Assembly (NCBI GenBank): GCA_028276145.1
Contig: JAPYWX010000118.1
Coordinates: forward strand, 1 to 5,033
Direction: 5' to 3'
DNA length: 5,033 nucleotides
From: Spirochaetota bacterium
Lineage (GTDB): Bacteria > Spirochaetota > Brevinematia > DTOW01
This document shows positions 1 to 5,033 of the stretch, in pieces; the first letter of the stretch is position 1, and every line of letters begins with the position of its first letter. The notes under the pieces were generated by a model. The model was given only the letters and a program-made list of their open reading frames with translations. It did no database searches and was not told the DNA's origin. Made by a program: the position numbers and the translations under genes.

Positions 1-41
1 TCTTTGGAGATTAGTTCTAGCTTAGTAGGGAAAAATCACAG

Positions 42-70
42 AAGGTTATCTGAATTTCACCAATAACCTT
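42..70 (-). terminator. Possible intrinsic terminator after the glycosyltransferase operon, perhaps bidirectional
   Basis: An 8-bp perfect inverted repeat (AAGGTTAT at 42-49, ATAACCTT at 63-70) encloses a 13-nt loop, within which a short TGAA/TTCA pairing is also possible. It starts 5 nt after the stop codon of the last glycosyltransferase. On the minus strand the stem is followed, after 6 nt, by TTTTT (complement of 31-35). On the plus strand it is followed by a T-rich stretch at 76-83. The stem is AT-rich and the T-run is not directly adjacent, so it would be a weak terminator. It could serve transcripts from both sides if a plus-strand gene lies to the left, which the window does not show. 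Confidence 0.38.
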
Positions 71-75
71 GGAAA

Positions 76-1263
76 TTATTTTTTCAGCATTTCAATCTGT
101 TCTTGTAATCTGTCTACAACTTTTTCCCAAAGGAAATTGTTCCTTACATGTATCTTCATTCTTTCTGCTTTCTCTTTTACGTACTCTGGATGGTCAATAG
201 CATACTGAAGCTTTCTAGCAAACGCTTCGACATCTCCGATAGGAACTACATCACCACATCTTTCATTATCCGTTATGTCCATAGCACTTATAACATTGGT
301 AGTTAAAACATAATTCCCAAAGTATCCTGCTTCCACCATAACCAATCCAAAACTTTCAAAATTAGAGGTCATAACAAATATTTTTGCTCTATTGTAGAGG
401 TTGTATAATTGTTCTCTATCTTCTATATTACCCAAGAAGGTTATTTTTTCTTTTAGATATGGATGTTTTTTAAAAAATTCGTCAACGAATTTTAGAAATT
501 CATCAGCTTCTTCATAAGGTCCTGCAATTATTACCTTCCAATCACCTAGATTAACTTTGCTTATGGCCTCAATAAGCATTCTTTGATTTTTTTGAGGCGC
601 ACCAATTCTAGCAACATGTAATATAATGTTTTCTTTTTCCTCAAAATTTTTTACTCTTATATCCCTTTCTTTAATAAATGTTTCATCTATGCCATACGGC
701 TGGTAAAAAAATTTGTTAGCATACTTCTTATAGAGATTCTTTAATCTCTCTGTACCCTGCCTAGTCTCACTTGAAAGCAAATCAACTTTTTTGAGAAACA
801 AAGGCTCGATAATATTGTAAGCTATGAAATTTCTGATAAAATTTGTTGGATGTTTGAGAAGTAAAGAGTGAGGATATACCTCCAAGCTACCAAGATCATT
901 ATCAAGAGTTATATAAGCTATACCTCTCGGATTAATCATTTTGTAAAGAATTACATAAATCATCGTTTGGAGAGAGTAATGAAACCTATGAAGAACATCT
1001 ATTTTCTTTCCATACTTAAAGAGAAACTTGAGTAAAGATTTATCTAATCCCATGAATTTACCTTCATCTTTCAGTAAGATTAACCTTAACCCTTTGAGAA
1101 CATTTTTGTGATAAGTAAACTTATCGTATCCCTTGTAGAACACAACCGAAGCTTTATATCCGTGTCTCTGATACATTTTAAAGGGTATCTGCCCTGGCAT
1201 CTTCACTAGTTCAACATTAAGAGCCTTACCAAAAAGTGTGAGAAATCGTTTTTTCTTTTCCAT
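76..1263 (-). CDS. Glycosyltransferase, GT4-like (GT-B fold), third gene of the operon
   Basis: Complete 395-aa protein, a usual length for a GT4 retaining glycosyltransferase, which moves a sugar from a nucleotide donor to a lipid-linked or glycan acceptor at the cytoplasmic membrane. The N-terminal acceptor domain (about 1-195) begins with a glycine-containing loop, MPGQIP (22-27), and has a hydrophobic patch near 100-110 that could touch the membrane. The C-terminal donor domain starts near 212 with ILHVARIGAPQKNQ; R219 and K225 have the R-x5-K spacing used by GT4 enzymes to hold the donor diphosphate. The acidic E-x7-E motif is E303 to E311 (ESFGLVMVE). It is followed by AGYFG in place of the common EAxxxGxPVV pattern. 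Start ATG at 1263 has a good Shine-Dalgarno, AGGGAG, 4 nt upstream, and the gene lies 13 nt after the preceding gene's stop, so co-transcription is likely. The donor and acceptor cannot be read from sequence. The fold and general activity are firm; the role in surface glycan synthesis is inferred from context. Confidence 0.93.
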   Translation of the reverse strand: MEKKKRFLTLFGKALNVELVKMPGQIPFKMYQRHGYKASVVFYKGYDKFTYHKNVLKGLRLILLKDEGKFMGLDKSLLKFLFKYGKKIDVLHRFHYSLQTMIYVILYKMINPRGIAYITLDNDLGSLEVYPHSLLLKHPTNFIRNFIAYNIIEPLFLKKVDLLSSETRQGTERLKNLYKKYANKFFYQPYGIDETFIKERDIRVKNFEEKENIILHVARIGAPQKNQRMLIEAISKVNLGDWKVIIAGPYEEADEFLKFVDEFFKKHPYLKEKITFLGNIEDREQLYNLYNRAKIFVMTSNFESFGLVMVEAGYFGNYVLTTNVISAMDITDNERCGDVVPIGDVEAFARKLQYAIDHPEYVKEKAERMKIHVRNNFLWEKVVDRLQEQIEMLKK

Positions 1264-1267
1264 ACTA

Positions 1268-1273
1268 CTCCCT
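1268..1273 (-). promoter_or_regulatory. Ribosome binding site of the third glycosyltransferase
   Basis: AGGGAG on the minus strand stands 4 nt before the ATG at 1263, within the 13-nt gap between the two genes. It is the clearest Shine-Dalgarno in the window and fixes this start codon. Confidence 0.6.
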
Positions 1274-1276
1274 AGT

Positions 1277-2248
1277 TTATAAGAGGAACCACCTCAGAAA
1301 CAATTTACCCAGGTTTCTCAAGGGGCTTTTGAACCAAAGAAATCCAAACTTCCACACTTTAAATATTCTTACAAACCTGTTTGTTTTCTCTACATTTATA
1401 TAAAAAAGAATAATTTCCTTTAAGTTATCAGGAAGAGAATTACCATACATCTCAAAGAAATCTCTTGCTTGATTTTGTCTTACTTTCAGATCTTCTTTGA
1501 ATCTAGAAAGTTCATCTTTGAATCTCAATATTTTCTTTTTCGCATCGTTAGTATCAAACTTTTGAGCACCTGACACATTTCCCCAATGCTGTCTATAAAG
1601 CCCTGTAGGTGAATCTATGTACTCTATTTCTCCAAAAGCACTGACCACCAAACTTACCCAATGGTCATGCATTATAGCATTTTGTGAAAATGGTAAAGCT
1701 AATTCCTTAGCCCTTCTATTTATCATCATTGTGAATCCCAAACCTACTGAAGTTTCTAAACACCTAGAAAAAGCTTTGTTTTTACCATTGACTTTCGTAT
1801 AGTCCCAAAAATTTTCTGAAATCACATTCAAATCTTCATCAACAACTTTAACATTTGTATAAACAAGTAATGGAGTATCTTTACCGTACTTATCTTCAAG
1901 CTCAAGCATTTTATTAAGAGTTAGCTCGACTTTGGTAGGTAACCAAACATCGTCCTGGTCAGCAAACATTATATACTCTTCCGATGAGTTTTTTAACAAA
2001 AACTCAAAATTCCTGACAGCACTACCAGTTGAAATTCCATCGTCTATTAAATTGATGATTTCAGGATATCTTTTTGAGTAACCCCTAAGAATCTCTAATG
2101 TCCTGTCACTTGAGCCATCGTCATGAATTGTTATTTTTATGTTCTTATAAGTTTGGTTAAGAATTGAGTCAAGTAGCTCGCTTATATACTTCTCACCATT
2201 AAATGTAGCAAGAAGTATTTCAACCTTAGGCTTACTTTCTGCTTTCAT
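1277..2248 (-). CDS. Glycosyltransferase family 2 (GT-A fold), rhamnosyltransferase-like, second gene of the operon
   Basis: Complete 323-aa inverting-type GT2 enzyme. The GT-A core has, in order: the nucleotide-binding start ILLATFNGEKYISELLDSIL (11-30), DDGSSDRT (43-50) for the nucleotide, FADQDDVW (95-102) holding the DxD metal site D97/D99, the HDHW segment (194-197) at the expected place of the catalytic base region, and YRQHWGNVSG (218-227). This set, above all DQDDVW with HDHW and YRQH..N, is typical of the GT2 branch that includes bacterial rhamnosyltransferases of O-antigen and capsule synthesis; the actual sugar is not proven. The tail (about 286-323) is basic and aromatic and may lie on the membrane surface. 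The ATG at 2248 lies inside the preceding gene (17-nt overlap) with AGAAAGG 4 nt upstream, so translation is probably coupled. It likely adds one residue to a lipid-linked glycan together with its two GT-B neighbours. Confidence 0.93.
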   Translation of the reverse strand: MKAESKPKVEILLATFNGEKYISELLDSILNQTYKNIKITIHDDGSSDRTLEILRGYSKRYPEIINLIDDGISTGSAVRNFEFLLKNSSEEYIMFADQDDVWLPTKVELTLNKMLELEDKYGKDTPLLVYTNVKVVDEDLNVISENFWDYTKVNGKNKAFSRCLETSVGLGFTMMINRRAKELALPFSQNAIMHDHWVSLVVSAFGEIEYIDSPTGLYRQHWGNVSGAQKFDTNDAKKKILRFKDELSRFKEDLKVRQNQARDFFEMYGNSLPDNLKEIILFYINVEKTNRFVRIFKVWKFGFLWFKSPLRNLGKLFLRWFLL

Positions 2249-3257
2249 ATAGCCTTTCTAAAACAGAATTTACAATTTTAGTGTGCGCTTCCCATGACCT
2301 ATTTTTTAGTAAGAATTCTCTGAAGGCAGAAGGATCATAATCCTCACTCAAAGCTTTGAGAACTTTCTTCCTTATATCTTCGGGGTCTTTGTTATTCGCA
2401 TAAATTGGATAATCCAAAAAGTATTCTCTAAATACAGGAATATCACTTAAAACTAGCCTGCACCCAAAATAACCCCCTTCAATAGCCACAATCCCAGCAG
2501 TCTCAGCAAGTGAAGGAAAAACAACAACTCTAGCATTTTTGTATGCAGAAATAAGCATCTTTTTATCCAAAAGAGGTAAACATATAATATTAGGATCTCC
2601 TTTGATTAACTCAAGAAACTCATCTTTTATTTTTTCATCAATATCGTCACATCCCGTAAGAACTAATTTTATATCTGTTGATTTTAGTGCTTTTACGAGG
2701 GTTATTTGGTTCTTCCGCACTGATATCCTAGCAGAGGGACAAAACACAAAATCTGTGATCTTGTATTCATTATAAAAGAGATCTCTAGAAATTTTGTCTC
2801 CTTCCTCTAATACATAACTAGGTATACCTAAATAGGCGACAAAAATTTTATCTTCTGGTATATCGTATAAGTTAATAACATCATTCTTCTCGATGTTTGA
2901 GTTTGGGAACAAAGCATCACAAAGGTGTAGATTTTCATATTGGTTTTTATATACTGTTCGTGTAAAATTACTCAAAAACTTTGAAACTTTGTAATATAAG
3001 TAGCTCCTAACTCTGACAAATATAGGTTCTGAAACAATTATTACTCCCTTACTCTTCAAGAAAGCCAATACTTCGGGATTAAAGTGAGTAAAACCAAACA
3101 AAAACAAAACATCAAAATCTATATTCTCTGAATACCAATCCAGAGCTTCAACTTGATGCCCTAACTTTTTTAGCCAATTTAATCCCTCAAAAGCCTGTGT
3201 AACCCCACCGCCTTTGTCCATAAATAGAGGATACGAAAGAGCGTACCTTATCTTCAT
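2232..3257 (-). CDS. Glycosyltransferase, GT4-like (GT-B fold), first gene of the operon
   Basis: A 341-aa protein when started at ATG 3257; the frame stays open to a TTG at 3287 (351 aa). I prefer the ATG because MKIRYALSYPLF begins directly with the first Rossmann strand and is followed by the glycine loop DKGGG (14-18), as is usual for GT-B enzymes, and because the extra ten residues add no conserved element. Neither start has a strong Shine-Dalgarno. The N-terminal acceptor domain spans about 1-165. The donor domain starts near 170 with FCPSARISVRKNQ, where R177 and R181/K182 sit at the diphosphate-binding region. The E-x7-E motif is E252 to E260 (ETAGIVAIE), followed by GGYFG (261-265), the same odd signature as in the other GT-B enzyme of this operon. 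It is short for GT4, mainly in the N-terminal domain. The gene overlaps the GT2 gene by 17 nt. Donor and acceptor are unknown; glycan assembly at the inner membrane is inferred from the neighbours. Confidence 0.9.
   Translation of the reverse strand: MKIRYALSYPLFMDKGGGVTQAFEGLNWLKKLGHQVEALDWYSENIDFDVLFLFGFTHFNPEVLAFLKSKGVIIVSEPIFVRVRSYLYYKVSKFLSNFTRTVYKNQYENLHLCDALFPNSNIEKNDVINLYDIPEDKIFVAYLGIPSYVLEEGDKISRDLFYNEYKITDFVFCPSARISVRKNQITLVKALKSTDIKLVLTGCDDIDEKIKDEFLELIKGDPNIICLPLLDKKMLISAYKNARVVVFPSLAETAGIVAIEGGYFGCRLVLSDIPVFREYFLDYPIYANNKDPEDIRKKVLKALSEDYDPSAFREFLLKNRSWEAHTKIVNSVLERLYESRK
2253..2259 (-). promoter_or_regulatory. Ribosome binding site of the GT2 gene, inside the upstream coding region
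   Basis: AGAAAGG on the minus strand is 4 nt before the ATG at 2248 and lies within the last codons of the upstream glycosyltransferase. It supports the overlapping start and translational coupling. Confidence 0.5.
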
Positions 3258-3267
3258 AATCCAGTGA

Positions 3268-3297
3268 ATTATTAAAGATACAAGCAAAATCTGTAAA
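3268..3297 (-). promoter_or_regulatory. Possible sigma-70-like promoter of the glycosyltransferase operon
   Basis: On the minus strand TTTACA (3297-3292; one mismatch to TTGACA) and AATAAT (3273-3268; one mismatch to TATAAT) are 18 nt apart. They sit between the putative pump terminator and the first glycosyltransferase, where a promoter is expected. The predicted transcription start would be only a few nucleotides before ATG 3257, giving a nearly leaderless mRNA, and the promoter would overlap the longer TTG reading frame. In such AT-rich DNA these hexamers can arise by chance. Confidence 0.35.
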
Positions 3298-3327
3298 CTT
3301 TAAACTACCTTAACGAAAATATTTCAT

Positions 3328-3356
3328 AAAAACAGCCTTAGGCTAAGCCTAAGGCT
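3328..3356 (-). terminator. Intrinsic terminator candidate after the RND pump gene
   Basis: AGCCTTAGGCT (3334-3344) and AGCCTAAGGCT (3346-3356) are perfect reverse complements, separated by a single A. As RNA this gives a stem of about 9 bp with a 5-nt loop, rich in G-C pairs within otherwise AT-rich DNA. On the minus strand it is followed after one G by TTTTT (complement of 3328-3332). It begins 43 nt past the TAA of the RND gene. The plus-strand side has no T-run, so it should act on minus-strand transcripts only, separating the pump operon from the glycosyltransferases. Confidence 0.65.
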
Positions 3357-3399
3357 CGTAAATTCAATTCAAAACAAGGAATAACCTGCCACATAATCA

Positions 3400-5033
3400 T
3401 TACGCAAATCTTTTTCTATTTAAGTATTCGTACACTACCGGTATTACGAATAGAGTAAAGAATGTGCCTGCGGAGAGTCCAAGAAGTAAAGTCAGTCCAA
3501 GAGGTTGGAATAACTCAGAACCTGAACCAATACCTAATGACAATGGCAAAACACCTATTATTGAGGTCAGCGAAGTCATCAATATTGGTCTAAATCTTCT
3601 CTTAGCTCCTTCTACTACAGCATCTCTAAGTTTGTAACCTTGTTCTAACAGCTGATTCATATAATCAACCATAACTATACCATTGTTGACAACTATACCC
3701 AAGAGCATCACAATACCTATACCAGCAATTATGTTAAATTTGAGATTAAAAATGAAGAAAAGTATAAACACAGAAAGAACGCCATAAGGTATTGTAAAGA
3801 GTATTATGAATGGGTCCTTAAAGGATTTAAAGAGTACAACCATTGTTGCATAAACTAATGAGAATGCCAAAGCGAAGACTAGTAATAGATCTCTCAATGA
3901 GTCCTGTAAATCTCTAAAACTTCCACCATAAGATATAACTACATCTGGTGGTATATAAACTGACTTTTTGACTTCCTCTGCTATTTGAGAAACTAGTTTA
4001 TCCTGAGGCACACCAAAGGAAACAACAGAAATAGAAACCAACCTACTACCATTTTCTCTCATTATCATTCTAGGAGCAACATCATTCGAAACTTTAACCA
4101 AATCAACAATAGGAACAATACCTCCAACTGTTGGAATGTAACTAAATAAAATATCCTCCAAATACTTTTTCTCATTTCCCTTAATTTGTAATACTATATC
4201 GTACTGTTTACCAGCAACTGTATAAAATGAAGCAGTAGTCCCCTGGAAACTAGATTTCAAAATATTGCCAATCACAGATGAAGATATGCCATAAAAAGCT
4301 AGCTTATTCCTATCAAAAATTAGTGAATACTCTGGCACAACATCATCAATTGATGATTTAACTTCTTCTACACCCTTTATATTCTTGGATACTGTCTCTA
4401 TTTGACTAGATATTTTTTCAAGTGTACCAATGTCATTACCTAAAATTTTTATATCCGCCGCTGAACCACCACTACCAGGTAGCCTAACACCACTACTAGC
4501 ATTAACTTCTGTCTTACCAGGTATTGTAGCAAATAAAAACTTCCTTAGCTTTGAAGCAAACTCTTCAGAAGAAATAAATCTCTCCTCTTTAGGCTTAAGT
4601 CTTATCGTGAAATTAACAACACTCTCTCCCTCACCTCCTCCAACCGTTAATATTCTTGAACCTCCAACATTTATTACATAATAATATATGCTAACATCCT
4701 GATTCGTAGAAAGATAAGCACTCAATTTTTCAGCGTATTCGTAAGTAATATTTCTAGAAGTACCAGGCGGCAGAGTTATCTTTACCGAAACATCACCACT
4801 ATCAGTATTAGGTAACAACTCTTTACCAACATAGATGAAAGAGATTATTCCAAGCACCACAAATATAATTGTAAATGCTAATATAGTTTTTTTGAGGTTA
4901 AGCAAATTACTCAATAACCTGCTATAAATACCATCTCTAAAGTTTTCTATAAAATCAGAGAAGAAGAAAAGGAATTTCATTCTCTTTATACTACTGTCTA
5001 ATTTCTCAATAAAGCCCCAACCAACAGTCATCA
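3400..5033 (-). CDS. RND-superfamily efflux transporter (AcrB/HAE-1-like), C-terminal half, 5'-truncated by the window
   Basis: Proton-driven inner-membrane pump subunit that exports drugs, lipids or other amphiphiles through a periplasmic adaptor and outer-membrane channel. About 543 residues are visible, matching the second half of a normal protein of roughly 1000 residues. Counting from the Met at 5031: a cytoplasmic linker helix (about 20-46), TM7 (49-68), GKELLPNTDSGDVSVKITLP (69-88) opening the periplasmic porter domain, porter and docking regions to about 375, then TM8 (380-400), TM9 (407-427), TM10 (432-456) with GIVVNNGIVMVDYMNQL, RRFRPILMTSLTSIIGVLPL (478-497) at TM11, GSGSELFQPLG (502-512), and TM12 to about 534. 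The Met at 5031 is unlikely to be the true start: the frame runs on to the edge and TM1-6 are missing. A usual stop (TAA, 3400-3402) and a terminator follow. No adaptor or TolC-like gene is visible; if present they lie upstream. The Lys of AcrB TM10 is replaced by Asn (N449). The substrate cannot be predicted. Confidence 0.95.
   Translation of the reverse strand, partial: MTVGWGFIEKLDSSIKRMKFLFFFSDFIENFRDGIYSRLLSNLLNLKKTILAFTIIFVVLGIISFIYVGKELLPNTDSGDVSVKITLPPGTSRNITYEYAEKLSAYLSTNQDVSIYYYVINVGGSRILTVGGGEGESVVNFTIRLKPKEERFISSEEFASKLRKFLFATIPGKTEVNASSGVRLPGSGGSAADIKILGNDIGTLEKISSQIETVSKNIKGVEEVKSSIDDVVPEYSLIFDRNKLAFYGISSSVIGNILKSSFQGTTASFYTVAGKQYDIVLQIKGNEKKYLEDILFSYIPTVGGIVPIVDLVKVSNDVAPRMIMRENGSRLVSISVVSFGVPQDKLVSQIAEEVKKSVYIPPDVVISYGGSFRDLQDSLRDLLLVFALAFSLVYATMVVLFKSFKDPFIILFTIPYGVLSVFILFFIFNLKFNIIAGIGIVMLLGIVVNNGIVMVDYMNQLLEQGYKLRDAVVEGAKRRFRPILMTSLTSIIGVLPLSLGIGSGSELFQPLGLTLLLGLSAGTFFTLFVIPVVYEYLNRKRFA

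Noticed and set aside
1..41. Possible small gene or RNA at the left edge
   Set aside because: Too short, with no start signal or recognisable structure apart from the T-run of the putative terminator.
1617..1802. Plus-strand open frame of 61 codons
   Set aside because: Lies antisense within the well-supported GT2 gene; no domain or motif is recognisable.
2539..2775. Plus-strand open frame of 78 codons
   Set aside because: Antisense to the donor domain of the first glycosyltransferase; composition looks like a mirror of that coding frame, with no recognisable motif.
3334..3356. Palindromic repeat as a CRISPR repeat or mobile-element end
   Set aside because: Only one copy, no spacers, no transposase gene and no flanking target duplication; the T-run fits a terminator.
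4430..4681. Plus-strand open frame of 83 codons
   Set aside because: Antisense to the RND porter domain; its Pro/Ser/Leu richness reflects complemented Gly/Ser codons of the pump.
5029..5031. Met codon as true start of the RND gene
   Set aside because: The frame is open to the window edge and the visible part begins in the linker after TM6; a functional pump needs the N-terminal half. A split pump cannot be fully excluded without upstream sequence.

Overview
The window is an AT-rich bacterial segment, roughly one third G+C by eye, with all recognisable genes on the minus strand. Arginine is written almost entirely as AGA/AGG, isoleucine often as ATA, and the proteins are rich in Lys, Glu, Ile and Phe. 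All four genes end in TAA. This codon style recalls thermophilic, low-GC bacteria such as Thermotogota, Aquificota or Dictyoglomota, but I cannot name the organism and this is inference. A tripartite-type RND pump points to a cell with an outer membrane or outer sheath.

Right part (3400-5033): the C-terminal half of an RND-superfamily efflux transporter, cut by the window edge at its 5' side. About 40 nt past its stop is a strong inverted repeat (3334-3356) followed by a run of five T on the minus strand. This is a good candidate intrinsic terminator that closes the pump operon.

Left part (76-3287): three glycosyltransferase genes in a tight minus-strand operon. In transcription order they are a GT-B (GT4-like) enzyme (start at 3257, or TTG at 3287), a GT-A (GT2, rhamnosyltransferase-like) enzyme starting inside the end of the previous gene (17-nt overlap), and a second GT-B (GT4-like) enzyme 13 nt further on. 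A possible sigma-70-like promoter lies just before the first gene. An inverted repeat with T-runs on both sides (42-70) follows the last gene and may be a terminator.

The three enzymes probably act one after another to build a surface polysaccharide or lipid-linked oligosaccharide at the inner face of the cytoplasmic membrane. No flippase, polymerase, ligase or nucleotide-sugar synthesis gene is in the window, so the final glycan cannot be told. The two GT-B enzymes share an unusual GYFG signature in the donor site and may be related to each other. The pump is probably a functionally separate neighbour. I found no novel defence system, mobile element, CRISPR array or RNA gene; the window looks like an ordinary cell-envelope region with a few details worth checking.
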